From NCBI RefSeq assembly GCF_030042015.1, contig NZ_JASIAL010000164.1, positions 1-17,477 of the forward strand: DNA of 17,477 bases. The letters run 5' to 3'. Position numbers and translations under genes: made by a program. The notes under the pieces are model-generated. The model saw only the letters and a list, made by a program, of their open reading frames with translations. It had not been told where the DNA came from and searched no databases. Positions within the stretch are counted from its first letter, which is position 1; the number at the start of each line of letters is the position of its first letter. Shown here piece after piece: positions 7,534 to 14,881 of the stretch. Origin of the DNA: Trebonia sp030042015 (GTDB taxonomy: Bacteria > Actinomycetota > Actinomycetes > Streptosporangiales > Streptosporangiaceae).

Positions 7534-8760
7534 TCACCGGCGGGCAGCCAGCCTGCCGAGGATGACGGCCACCCAGAGCGTGAAGCCGTCCCGGCCGACC
7601 GACGGCGTGTACCCGCTGAGCTCGGTGATGCGGCGCAGCCGGTAGCGGACCGTGTTCGGATGCACGAACAGCATCCGGGCGGTCGCTTCCAGGGACGAGC
7701 CCTGCTCCAGGTAGGTCGTCAGCGTGTCGAGCAGCGCCGCGCCCCCGGCGAGCAGCGGCTCGTACACCTGCGTGACGAGCATGTGCACGGCGTCGGCGTC
7801 GCCGTCGAGCGCGCGCTCTGGCAGCAGCTCGTCGGCGCTGACCGGGCTCGGCGCGTCGGGCCAGCCAGGCGCGGCGCGCAGCCCCGCGAGCGCGGCCCGC
7901 GCGGACACCGAGGCCGACCGCAGGTCACGCACCGGCGGGCCGACGACCACCGGGCCGGCGCCGAACCTGCCCGCGAACCGCTCCGCGGCCGACATCGGGT
8001 CGTCGGTGCCGCCAAGGACCAGGATCAGCCTGCTGCCCTGCACGCCGGCCAGCAGGTCAAGCCGGGCGCGGCGGGCCTGGGCACGCAGCTCGTCGATGAC
8101 CGGCTCGGCCTCCTCGCCGTCGATGCTGCCGGCGATCACCGCGACGGGGGAGGAGGACCAGTTCAGCGCCGAGGCCCACGAGTTCAGCGTCTCCTGCGCC
8201 TCACCGCGCACCAGCGAGTCGACGACAAGCGCCTCAAGCCGGGCATCCCATGCCCCGCGCGCCTCCGCGGTCCGCGCGTACACCTGGGCGGCGCTGAACG
8301 CGATCTCGCGCGCGTAGATCAGCACCGCCTCGCGCAGCTCGGCCTCCGCGCCTGGCGCGGCCAGGGAGTCGACCTGGTTCTCCACGACGTCGATGATCAC
8401 CCGGACCATCTCCACCGCGTGCTGCAGGCTCACCGCCCGCGCCAGCTCACGCGGGGCGGTGCCGAAGACCTCGGTGGCAGCGGGCCGGGGCCGTTCTGGA
8501 TGCCTGACCCAGTCGGCGAACGCGGCGATGCCCGCCTGGGCGACCAGGCCAAGCCACGACCGGTTCTCCGCCGACATCTTGCGGAACCACGGCAGCCGCT
8601 CGTCCATCGCCGCGATCGCCGCCGTGCCGAGCGCGCCCATCGACCGCTCGATCCGCCGCACGGTCTCCGGATGCACCCGGGCGGGCGTGCCGAGCGCGCC
8701 CGCTGCGCCGTCCGCTGCGCCGTCCGCGCCGTCCTCCGTGGCCTGCCTCTTCGCCTGCAC
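7534..8760 (-). CDS. fasR: PucR-family transcriptional regulator, FasR-like activator of fatty-acid synthesis
   Basis: The chosen GTG gives 408 aa beginning MQAKRQATEDG. A longer frame to 8910 exists, but its extra residues are low-complexity arginine/threonine-rich and it would run to within 12 bp of the divergent sigma gene. The C-terminal 60 residues hold the PucR-type helix-turn-helix: LEQGSSLEATARMLFVHPNT followed by VRYRLRRITELSGY (about 351-385). A central region (about 170-330) fits the GGDEF-like/ligand-sensing part of CdaR/PucR proteins. The position directly upstream of fabD on the same strand matches FasR of Streptomyces coelicolor, the described activator of the fab genes. Its signal is probably a lipid precursor, but that is inference. 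A GTG-proximal stretch (about residues 6-23) repeats DGA/DGAA. Confidence 0.88.
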   Translation of the reverse strand: MQAKRQATEDGADGAADGAAGALGTPARVHPETVRRIERSMGALGTAAIAAMDERLPWFRKMSAENRSWLGLVAQAGIAAFADWVRHPERPRPAATEVFGTAPRELARAVSLQHAVEMVRVIIDVVENQVDSLAAPGAEAELREAVLIYAREIAFSAAQVYARTAEARGAWDARLEALVVDSLVRGEAQETLNSWASALNWSSSPVAVIAGSIDGEEAEPVIDELRAQARRARLDLLAGVQGSRLILVLGGTDDPMSAAERFAGRFGAGPVVVGPPVRDLRSASVSARAALAGLRAAPGWPDAPSPVSADELLPERALDGDADAVHMLVTQVYEPLLAGGAALLDTLTTYLEQGSSLEATARMLFVHPNTVRYRLRRITELSGYTPSVGRDGFTLWVAVILGRLAARR

Positions 8761-8882
8761 GCAACCAGCGTGCCACGTCAGCCTCAGCTGCCGCCAAGTC
8801 CGCCGCCGTAAGGGCGTTCGCGATGTCACACCAGCCACTGCTGTCGCCTTTGTCCGCGCCCCGTCGCTTCGAGGTCCCTGCC

Positions 8883-8913
8883 GGTGAACCAGATCGCCGG
8901 TGCCGGACATAGT
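8883..8913 (+). promoter_or_regulatory. Possible ECF-type autoregulatory promoter of the sigma gene
   Basis: GGTGAACC (8883-8890) resembles the GGAACC -35 element of ECF promoters, and GACATAGT (8906-8913) follows at a 15-bp spacing. The sigma gene ATG is at 8922, so a transcript from here would have almost no leader. The spacer is a base or two short of the usual ECF range, so the call is weak. Confidence 0.25.
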
Positions 8914-8921
8914 GGGGTGTG

Positions 8922-9536
8922 ATGACCGACTGGGCAGCCCTCAGCGACGGGCAACTGTGGTCCCGCGCCGCCAGCCAGCGCGACGGCGAGGCGTTCGGCC
9001 AGCTCTTCGAGCGGCACGCGGACGCGGTCTACGCGCATTGCTTCCGGCGCACCGGATCGTGGTCGGCGGCGGAGGACCTGACGTCGGTGGTGTTCCTCGA
9101 GGCGTGGCGCAAGCGGCGTGACGTCAGGCTGGCCGGCGATTCGGTGCTGCCCTGGCTGCTCGCCGTCGCCAACAACGCGACAAGGAACGCTCAGCGCTCG
9201 ATCCGCCGGCACCAGCGGCTGCTGGCCAGGCTCCCGCCGCCGTCGGCCGTGCCGGACATAGCCGAGGACGCCGCCAGCCGCGCGGACGGCGAGCGCGCCA
9301 TGCGGCTGATCCTCAGCGAACTGCGCGCGCTCGCCGAGCCAGAGCGCCAGGTCCTCGCCCTCTGCGACTGGGCCGGGCTGAGCTACACCGAGGCGGCCGT
9401 CGCCATGGGCGTGCCTGTCGGGACCGTCCGCTCCCGGCTCACCCGCGCCCGCCAGCACCTGCGGGAGCGCACGGTCGCGATCCAGGCCGGGCCGGTCACC
9501 GCCCTGATCACGAGCAACCAGGAGAACCAGCCATGA
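8922..9536 (+). CDS. ECF-type RNA polymerase sigma factor
   Basis: This 204-aa protein has only sigma regions 2 and 4. Region 2 spans about residues 22-95 (FGQLFERHADAVYAHC, SAAEDLTSVVFLEAWRK). Region 4 spans about 132-183: AEPERQVLALCDWAGLSYTE, then AAVAMGVPVGTVRSRL, the DNA-recognition helix-turn-helix. It directs core polymerase to a stress or envelope regulon. I prefer ATG 8922 to the GTG one codon earlier. It diverges from fasR across about 160 bp and its stop overlaps the next gene by 4 bp (ATGA), the classical layout of sigma and anti-sigma. The last 20 residues are a polar tail. Which ECF group it belongs to cannot be assigned by eye. Confidence 0.93.
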   Translation: MTDWAALSDGQLWSRAASQRDGEAFGQLFERHADAVYAHCFRRTGSWSAAEDLTSVVFLEAWRKRRDVRLAGDSVLPWLLAVANNATRNAQRSIRRHQRLLARLPPPSAVPDIAEDAASRADGERAMRLILSELRALAEPERQVLALCDWAGLSYTEAAVAMGVPVGTVRSRLTRARQHLRERTVAIQAGPVTALITSNQENQP

Positions 9537-10051
9537 CCCGATTCGAGCTGCCGCCCGTCTGCGGCCTGCCCGTGGACCGCGTCGCGGCCATGCGGCGCCA
9601 GCTGGCGGCCGAAATCGCCCGTCGGCCCCGCCGCAAGCCGATCCTGATCGCCGCGAGCGCCGCGGTGGCGGCGGCCGCCGCCACCGCGGGGGGCTACGCC
9701 TATGTCCAGCATCCGGCGCCGGTCACCGACAAGAGCGAGGCCCGCTGCTACACGGTCGCCAGCCTCTCGGACGGCGCCGAGTCCTTCACGTTCGTGGCCG
9801 AGGCCGCGGTTGCGGGACAGTCCGGCCCGGGCCCGTCCCAGGTGGACAACGCACTCAGCGTTTGCGCCGGCTTCTGGCGGCAGGGCATCCTGCGCCCGGG
9901 TCCGGACGGCGCGCGCGGCGCGCCGGACCCGGGTCGTGACCACCCGGTGCCGCCGCTGGTGGCCTGCGTCCTGCCCGATGGCACGGCCGCGGTCTTCCCC
10001 GGCACCACGCTGACCTGCGCCGCCCTGGGCCTGCCCAACGCGGCCGGGTAG
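9533..10051 (+). CDS. Single-pass membrane protein, probable anti-sigma partner of the ECF factor
   Basis: This 172-aa protein overlaps the sigma gene by 4 bp. It has a basic cytoplasmic N-terminus of about 35 residues (RRQLAAEIARRPRRK), one membrane helix (about 36-58, alanine-rich), and an outer domain of about 110 residues. The outer domain has four cysteines (72, 111, 145, 162) that could form two disulfides. The cytoplasmic part is too short for a standard anti-sigma domain and has no zinc-binding HxxxCxxC motif. Anti-sigma function is therefore inferred from position and topology only. It could instead be a secreted-domain sensor or a target of the sigma factor. The 3' end lies only 17 bp from the convergent aceE stop. 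Confidence 0.68.
   Translation: MTRFELPPVCGLPVDRVAAMRRQLAAEIARRPRRKPILIAASAAVAAAAATAGGYAYVQHPAPVTDKSEARCYTVASLSDGAESFTFVAEAAVAGQSGPGPSQVDNALSVCAGFWRQGILRPGPDGARGAPDPGRDHPVPPLVACVLPDGTAAVFPGTTLTCAALGLPNAAG
9895..9933. repeat. Perfect 11-bp inverted repeat within the anti-sigma-type gene
   Basis: CCCGGGTCCGG (9895-9905) and CCGGACCCGGG (9923-9933) are exact reverse complements around a 17-base GC-rich spacer. They encode the flexible P/G/R stretch between two conserved-looking cysteine segments. The repeat could form a hairpin in the mRNA about 120 bases before the stop. Confidence 0.7.
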
Positions 10052-10068
10052 CGATCTGGCGGCCCGCC

Positions 10069-12852
10069 CTAGCCGAGCGCCTCCGACACCGGGAGGTCCA
10101 GCTTGTACCTGGCGATCGCCTGGGCGGGCAGCGACGCGTCGACCGCGCCCTCGCGGGCGAGCGACCACAGGACGGCCAGCACGATCGACTGCGCGTCCAC
10201 GTGGAAGAACCGGCGGGTGGCCGGCCGCGTGTCGGACAAGCCGAACCCGTCGGTCCCCAGCGACGTGTACCCGGCAGGCACCCAGCGGGCGATCTGGTCC
10301 GGCACGGCGCGGAGCCAGTCGGAGACAGCGACGACCGGCCCGGACGACGACGGACCGGACAGCGCGGACGTGACGTACGGCACCCTGCCGGAGTCAGGGT
10401 GCAGCATGTTGTAGGACTCGCAGGCCATCGCGTCCCTGCGCAGTTCGGTCCACGACGTCACCGACCACACGTCCGCGGCCACGCCCCAGTCCGCGGCCAG
10501 CAGCGACGCGGCGCTCAGCGCCTGCCGCATCGCCACGCCCGAGGCCAGGATGCGGGCACGCGGGACAGCCGCCCCGGTCCGTTCTGGAGAAGAAGGAGAA
10601 GAGGCAGACGGCGCCTGCGCATAGCGGTAAAGCCCGCGCAGGATCCCCTCCTCCAGCGCCTGCGGTCCGCCCTCGACGGACGGCTCCGGCGGCTGCGGGT
10701 ACGGCTCGTTGTAGACGGTGAGGTAGTAGAAGATGTTCTCGCCGTCCGGGTGCTCGGGCGTCGAGTCGTACATCCGCCGCAGCGCGTCCTTCACGATCAC
10801 CGCGATCTCGTACGCCCACGCCGGGTCGTACGACACGCACGCCTCAGACACCGAGGCGAGCAGCTGCGAGTGCCCGTCGTCGTGCTGCAGCCCCTCGCCG
10901 GCCAGCGTCGTGCGGCCCGCGGTGGCGCCGAGCAGGAAGCCCCGCCCGAGCTGGTCGCCGAGCGCCCACATCTGGTCGCCCGTCCGCTGCCAGCCGAACA
11001 TCGAGTAGAACACGTACACGGGGATCATGTACGTGCCGTGGGTGGCGTACGCGGTGCCCGACGCGATCACCGAGCCCATCGCGCCGGCCTCGCTGATGCC
11101 CTCGTGCAGGATCTGCCCCTGCTCGGACTCCTTGTACGACAGCAGCAGGTTGCGGTCCACCGCCTCGTACGTCTGCCCGAACGGCGAGTAGATCTTCGCG
11201 GTCGGGAACAGCGAGTCCATGCCGAACGTGCGCGCCTCGTCCGGGATCACCGGCACGAACCTGTCGCCGATGACCGGGTCCTTCATCAGGTCCTTGAGCA
11301 GCCGGACGAACGCCATCGTCGTGGCGACCGTCTGCTTGCCCGAGCCCTTGCGCAGCTCGTCGTACACCGCGTCAGGCGGTTGCGGCAGCGGCTTGGCCCG
11401 CACCACCCGGCGCGGCAGCACGCCGCCGAGGGCGGCCCGCCGCTCCTTCATGTACCGGATCTCGTCGGAGTCAGGCCCGGGGTGGTAGTACGGGGGGAGC
11501 TCGGCCTCGAGCAGCGAGTCAGGGATCGGCAGGTAGAGCCGGTCGCGGAACTCCTTGAGCTCGGCCACGGTGAGCTTCTTCATCTGGTGCGTGGCGTTGC
11601 GCGCCTCGAAGTCCTTGCCGAGCGTCCAGCCCTTGATCGTGTGGGTGAGGATCACGGTGGGCTGGCCCACGTGCTCGCGCGCGGCCTTGAACGCCGCGTA
11701 GACCTTGCGGTAGTCGTGCCCGCCGCGGGACAGGCCGCGCAGCTCGTCGTCGGACAGGTGCTCGACCATCTTGCGCAGCCGCGGGTCCGACCCGAAGAAG
11801 TGCTCGCGGATGTACGCGCCCGATTCGACGCCGTAGGTCTGGAACTGTCCGTCCGGCGTGGTGTTCATCTTGTTGACGAGCACGCCGTCGGTGTCCTGCG
11901 CCAGCAGCGGGTCCCAGTCGCGGCCCCAGATCACCTTGATCACGTTCCAGCCGGCGCCGCGGAAGACCGCCTCGAGCTCCTGGATGATCTTGCCGTTGCC
12001 GCGGACCGGGCCGTCGAGCCGCTGCAGGTTGCAGTTGATCACGAACGTCAGGTTGTCGAGCTCCTCGCGGGCGGCCACGCCGATCGCGCCGATCGCCTCC
12101 ACCTCGTCCATCTCGCCGTCGCCGCAGAAACCCCAGACGTGGGACCGCGAGGTGTCGTGCAGCTCGCGCGCGAGCAGGTACCGGTTGAACCGCGCCTGGT
12201 AGATCGCGTTCAGCGGTCCGAGGCCCATGGACACCGTCGGGAACTCCCAGAAGTCCGGCATCAGCCGCGGGTGCGGGTAGCTCGGCAGGCCGCCGCCGGG
12301 GTGGGACAGCTCCTGGCGGAACCCGTCGAGCTGGGTCTGCGACAGCCGCCCTTCGAGGAACGCCCGCGCGTAGATGCCCGGGGCGGCGTGCCCCTGGAAG
12401 AACACCTGGTCGCCGGATTCGCCGTGGTCCTTGCCGCGGAAGAAGTGGTTGAACCCGACCTCGTACAGCGAGGCAGCCGACGCGTACGTCGCGATATGCC
12501 CGCCGACGCCAAGCCCGGGCCGGTTCGCCCGCGACACCATGATCGCGGCGTTCCACCGGATATACGCCCTGATGCGCCGTTCGACGTATTCGTCGCCTGG
12601 GAACCACGGCTCGCGCTCGGGCGGGATCGTGTTGATGTAGTCGGTGCTGCGCAGGCCGGGCACCCCGACCTGCTGCTCGCGCGCCCGCTCGAGCAGGCGC
12701 AGCATAAGGTAGCGGGCCCGGCCGCGGCCCCGGGACCTGGTGACCGAGTCGAAGGAGTCGATCCACTCCCGCGTCTCGTCCGGGTCGATGTCCGGCAGCT
12801 GCGTGGGCAGACCGTCGCTGATAATCGGGTAACGCTGGCGTCCGGAAGCCAC
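10069..12852 (-). CDS. aceE: Pyruvate dehydrogenase E1 component, homodimeric type
   Basis: This 927-aa enzyme (from GTG 12852) performs thiamine-diphosphate-dependent decarboxylation of pyruvate and reductive acetylation of the E2 lipoyl domain. The homodimeric E1 signature is clear. GGHIATYASAASLYEVGFNH (about 117-136) and HPRLMPDFWEFPTVSMGLGP (about 194-213) come first. The TPP/Mg motif GDGEMDEVEAIGAIG then begins near residue 244 and ends in VINCNLQRLDGPVRGNGKI. The C-terminal half holds the transketolase-like pyrimidine domain (YATHGTYMIPVYVFYSMFGW). An alternative start at 12903 adds a Cys/Pro-rich leader not typical of AceE. A serine/proline-rich insertion near residues 757-769 uses unusual TCT codons. 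E2 and E3 genes are absent from the window. A GntR/PdhR-like palindrome lies 57 bp upstream. It supplies the acetyl-CoA that the neighbouring fatty-acid genes consume. Confidence 0.95.
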   Translation of the reverse strand: MASGRQRYPIISDGLPTQLPDIDPDETREWIDSFDSVTRSRGRGRARYLMLRLLERAREQQVGVPGLRSTDYINTIPPEREPWFPGDEYVERRIRAYIRWNAAIMVSRANRPGLGVGGHIATYASAASLYEVGFNHFFRGKDHGESGDQVFFQGHAAPGIYARAFLEGRLSQTQLDGFRQELSHPGGGLPSYPHPRLMPDFWEFPTVSMGLGPLNAIYQARFNRYLLARELHDTSRSHVWGFCGDGEMDEVEAIGAIGVAAREELDNLTFVINCNLQRLDGPVRGNGKIIQELEAVFRGAGWNVIKVIWGRDWDPLLAQDTDGVLVNKMNTTPDGQFQTYGVESGAYIREHFFGSDPRLRKMVEHLSDDELRGLSRGGHDYRKVYAAFKAAREHVGQPTVILTHTIKGWTLGKDFEARNATHQMKKLTVAELKEFRDRLYLPIPDSLLEAELPPYYHPGPDSDEIRYMKERRAALGGVLPRRVVRAKPLPQPPDAVYDELRKGSGKQTVATTMAFVRLLKDLMKDPVIGDRFVPVIPDEARTFGMDSLFPTAKIYSPFGQTYEAVDRNLLLSYKESEQGQILHEGISEAGAMGSVIASGTAYATHGTYMIPVYVFYSMFGWQRTGDQMWALGDQLGRGFLLGATAGRTTLAGEGLQHDDGHSQLLASVSEACVSYDPAWAYEIAVIVKDALRRMYDSTPEHPDGENIFYYLTVYNEPYPQPPEPSVEGGPQALEEGILRGLYRYAQAPSASSPSSPERTGAAVPRARILASGVAMRQALSAASLLAADWGVAADVWSVTSWTELRRDAMACESYNMLHPDSGRVPYVTSALSGPSSSGPVVAVSDWLRAVPDQIARWVPAGYTSLGTDGFGLSDTRPATRRFFHVDAQSIVLAVLWSLAREGAVDASLPAQAIARYKLDLPVSEALG

Positions 12853-13289
12853 GGGGTAGCCTCGCCTTCCGCAGTTCGGCGGCTCTTGGCCGCAGTCTTT
12901 CAACTAGCTTGTCCAGACCAATCGTCGTACGAGTCGGCCGGATTTTCATCTCTACCAAACGGTAACCGGACTGGACACCCGAACTGGTCGCGGGGCACCG
13001 CGAACGCCCGCGGCGAGCGGCCGCGGGCCGCGGTTCCCGCGGGCCGGCGACCAGCCCGTAGTCACGCAAGCCGGCGAGATTCGTCACGCAGTGTTCCCGC
13101 TGGCGGCGCGGGGTGACGCGGCGCCCGCAGGGAAGATCAATAAATGGCGGCTGTTTTCAAGCCGGGGAAGATTGCCACTTGCGCGCGGGGCCGACCCAGT
13201 GTGAACTGTCCCAACAAGAAGTACTGACGCGGCCACCGCCGCTTGACAAGCGGCTAGCGGGCGCGGGGAAGGATCTGGGAGGGACGTTA
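12853..13289. other. 437-bp divergent intergenic region between aceE and the DUF3052 gene
   Basis: No convincing gene was found here. It must hold the promoters of both flanking genes. The aceE side (about 12905-12985) is AT-richer and contains the palindrome at 12909-12921 and a second ACC/GGT-rich stretch at about 12953-12966. The centre is strongly structured, with CCCGCGG (13007-13013) and CCGCGGG (13021-13027) forming a 7-bp stem. On the DUF3052 side a TTGACA at 13243-13248 could be a -35 box, but no good -10 is visible at the right distance. GGGAGGGA just before 13290 is the ribosome site. Confidence 0.6.
12909..12921. promoter_or_regulatory. GntR/PdhR-like palindrome upstream of aceE
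   Basis: TTGTCCAGACCAA is an imperfect 13-bp palindrome (TTG-N2-C-N-G-N2-CAA kept on both strands), and its right half GACCAA matches a half-site of the TTGGTNNNACCAA-type operators of the FadR/PdhR subfamily of GntR regulators. Its place 57 bases before the aceE start codon fits repression by a pyruvate- or acyl-responsive regulator, which is not encoded in the window. Confidence 0.4.
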
Positions 13290-13718
13290 GTGAGCGCGAC
13301 CGCGCGCCAGGCGCAGGATGAACGCGGCCAGGCCGAGCGGCTCGGGATCAAACCGGGCCAGGTGGTGCAGGAAATCGGCTATGACACCGATTGCGACGAG
13401 CAGCTGCGCGGCGCGATCTCGGGGATCGACGGCGTCGAGCTCGTCGACGAGGACTACGACGACGTCGTCGACGTGGTCCTGATGTGGTGGCGGGACGGTG
13501 ACGGCGACCTCGTGGACGCGCTGGTCGACGCGCTGATGCCGCTGGCCGATGGGGGGTATATCTGGCTGCTCACTCCCAAGGCGGGCAGGCCGGGCCATGT
13601 CGAGCCGAGCGAGATCGGCGAGGCGGCCCCCACCGCCGGGCTTGCCCAGACGTCGAGTGTGAGCGCGGGCCGGGACTGGTCGGGTTCCCGGCTTGTCGCG
13701 CCGAAGGCCCGCCGCTGA
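13290..13718 (+). CDS. DUF3052 family protein of unknown function
   Basis: The chosen GTG gives 142 aa and has GGGAGGGA as ribosome site; a longer open frame back to 13113 lacks one. The sequence (RLGIKPGQVVQEIGYDTDCD, VELVDEDYDDVVDVVLMWWRDGDGDLVDALVDALMPLADGG, then WLLTPKAGRPGHVEPSEI and DWSGSRLVAPK) matches the actinobacterial DUF3052 family. That family is usually found next to aceE, as here. It is acidic, without signal peptide or membrane helix, so it is probably cytoplasmic. No catalytic motif is evident. The conserved linkage with aceE suggests a role tied to central carbon metabolism, but this is inference only. Confidence 0.85.
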   Translation: MSATARQAQDERGQAERLGIKPGQVVQEIGYDTDCDEQLRGAISGIDGVELVDEDYDDVVDVVLMWWRDGDGDLVDALVDALMPLADGGYIWLLTPKAGRPGHVEPSEIGEAAPTAGLAQTSSVSAGRDWSGSRLVAPKARR

Positions 13719-13836
13719 TCGTCGTGCATTAACTCGTTTTCATCACGCGCAGCGGGCCATGGCGACTGCGAGCGGCCACAGTGGCACACTTAGCCGTAGC
13801 AGGCCGTCACACAGCTTCTTCCTGAGAGGATCAGGC

Positions 13837-14298
13837 ATGGCAGTTGAGATCGGGGACGAGGCCCCGGACTTCGAGCTTCCCGACCAGCACGGTACCCCGG
13901 TGCGGCTCTCCAGCTTCCGCGGCTCCAAGAACGTGGTGCTCGTGTTCTACCCGCTGGCGTTCAGCCCCGTGTGCAGCGCCGAGCTGTGCGGGATGCGCGA
14001 TGACTTCCCCGAGGTCACCAGGGACGACGTGGAACTGCTCACGGTGTCGGTGGACTCGTTCTTCACCCACCGTGCCTGGGCCGACGCGGAGAACTTCCAG
14101 TTCTCGCTGCTCGCGGACTTCTGGCCGCACGGCGCGGCCGCCAAGGCCTACGGGGTGTTCGACGAGGAGCGGGGGCTTGCCGTCCGGGGCACGTTCGTCA
14201 TCGACAAGGAAGGCATCGTGCGCTGGAAGGTCGTGAACCCGATCCCGCAGGCGCGCGACATCGCCGACTACCAGAAGGCGCTCGCCGCGCTCGCGTAA
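13837..14298 (+). CDS. ahpE: Peroxiredoxin, AhpE-like
   Basis: This 153-aa thioredoxin-fold peroxidase reduces hydrogen peroxide, peroxynitrite or organic hydroperoxides in the cytoplasm. The N-terminus GDEAPDFELPDQHG is family-typical. The active-site loop is FYPLAFSPVCSAELC, with peroxidatic Cys46 in the PxxxSxxC motif. The later segments SLLADFWPHGAAAKAYGVF and RGTFVIDKEGIVRW closely resemble Mycobacterium tuberculosis AhpE. A second cysteine, Cys51, follows in a C-x4-C spacing as in PrxQ/Bcp enzymes, where it is the resolving residue; the tuberculosis protein, as I recall it, lacks it. The ATG has GAGAGGA 6 bases upstream. It lies 118 bp after the DUF3052 gene. The reductant (mycoredoxin or thioredoxin) is not encoded nearby. 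Confidence 0.9.
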   Translation: MAVEIGDEAPDFELPDQHGTPVRLSSFRGSKNVVLVFYPLAFSPVCSAELCGMRDDFPEVTRDDVELLTVSVDSFFTHRAWADAENFQFSLLADFWPHGAAAKAYGVFDEERGLAVRGTFVIDKEGIVRWKVVNPIPQARDIADYQKALAALA

Positions 14299-14337
14299 CC
14301 GCGAGCCCGACCCTTGGACGGCCCGGCTGGCCGGCTG

Positions 14338-14376
14338 GTCTGTGCCAACAGGAAAGTCTGTGCCGACAGGAGGAAA
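14338..14376 (+). repeat. Tandem duplication over the ribosome site of the zinc-ribbon gene
   Basis: GTCTGTGCCAACAGGAAA (14338-14355) is repeated at 14356-14376 as GTCTGTGCCGACAGG followed by AGGAAA. The second copy differs by one substitution and a 3-bp AGG gain that creates a strong AGGAGG, ending 5 bases before the GTG at 14379. Confidence 0.8.
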
Positions 14377-14378
14377 GG

Positions 14379-14708
14379 GTGCCGTGTTATCGCTGCGGCA
14401 CGCGCCAGGTTGACCCGGAGGCCGGGAAGAGCAGCCCGTGGCGCCGCGGCGTGGTGTGCGAGCACCAGGTGCTCATCTGCCCCGAGTGCCAGCCAGCCGC
14501 GCTCGCTGACCTCTCGCGGTGCACCGGGTGCGGCAGCGCGCACCTGGTCAGGCGGCTGGACCAGGTGGAATGCCTGGACTGCCGGCTGACCAGGGACGCC
14601 GAGCCGCAATCTCCGGCCCCGCACCCCGCGGGGCCGGACGGCGCGCCCGCCGCCGACCTGGCCGTCGAGGTCGCCCGCGCCCTGGACAAGGTCCTCGGCC
14701 GCCGCTGA
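14379..14708 (+). CDS. Small double zinc-ribbon protein
   Basis: This 109-aa protein starts at a GTG 5 bases after a perfect AGGAGG. It has four CxxC pairs: Cys3/Cys6, Cys34/Cys37, Cys48/Cys51 and Cys65/Cys68, plus Cys27 and His29. They would pair as two zinc ribbons, residues 1-40 and 45-70. A P/A-rich linker (about 72-92) and a short C-terminal helix (LAVEVARALDKVLGRR) follow. No enzyme motif or membrane segment is seen. Such proteins usually bind nucleic acid or a partner protein, but I do not recognise a named family. It lies 80 bp after the peroxiredoxin gene on the same strand; a redox or zinc-sensing link is possible and untested. Confidence 0.75.
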   Translation: MPCYRCGTRQVDPEAGKSSPWRRGVVCEHQVLICPECQPAALADLSRCTGCGSAHLVRRLDQVECLDCRLTRDAEPQSPAPHPAGPDGAPAADLAVEVARALDKVLGRR

Positions 14709-14881
14709 CGCGCCCGTGACCGGCGCTGAAGACCACCGTCTGCGGTCCCCGCTCGCGGGCACGGCGGTGGCCGCGGATTCCAGCCAGGGCGCCCGCGCGG
14801 CGTAGCAGCCGGTCCGTGCCGGAGCGCTGAACTACGCTGGAACAGACCCCCAGTATCTCCTGCCACCGACGGAGGGACGAC

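Noticed and set aside
8761..8910. Fifty-residue N-terminal extension of FasR
   Set aside because: Low-complexity sequence with no ribosome site; it would leave nearly no space for the divergent sigma promoter.
10052..10068. Terminator between the anti-sigma candidate and aceE
   Set aside because: Only 17 bp separate the two stops, and no convincing stem-loop or U-run is visible.
10201..13116. Very long open frame (971 codons) on the plus strand opposite aceE
   Set aside because: It is R/H/V-rich with no recognisable motif and mirrors the codon pattern of aceE, whose AceE signatures are unmistakable. Long antisense frames are expected at this GC content.
13160..13215. Cobalamin-riboswitch-like words (GGGGAAG, GCCACTTG, CAGTGTGAA)
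   Set aside because: The B12-box and the order and spacing of the conserved core are missing, and DUF3052 is not a cobalamin-linked gene.
13113..13289. Fifty-nine-residue N-terminal extension of the DUF3052 protein
   Set aside because: No ribosome site and no resemblance to the family; the GTG at 13290 has GGGAGGGA and gives the usual length.
14709..14881. CCACCG/CGGTGG pair (about 14736-14767) as terminator after the zinc-ribbon gene
   Set aside because: A 6-bp stem with a long loop and no U-run is common by chance at this GC content.
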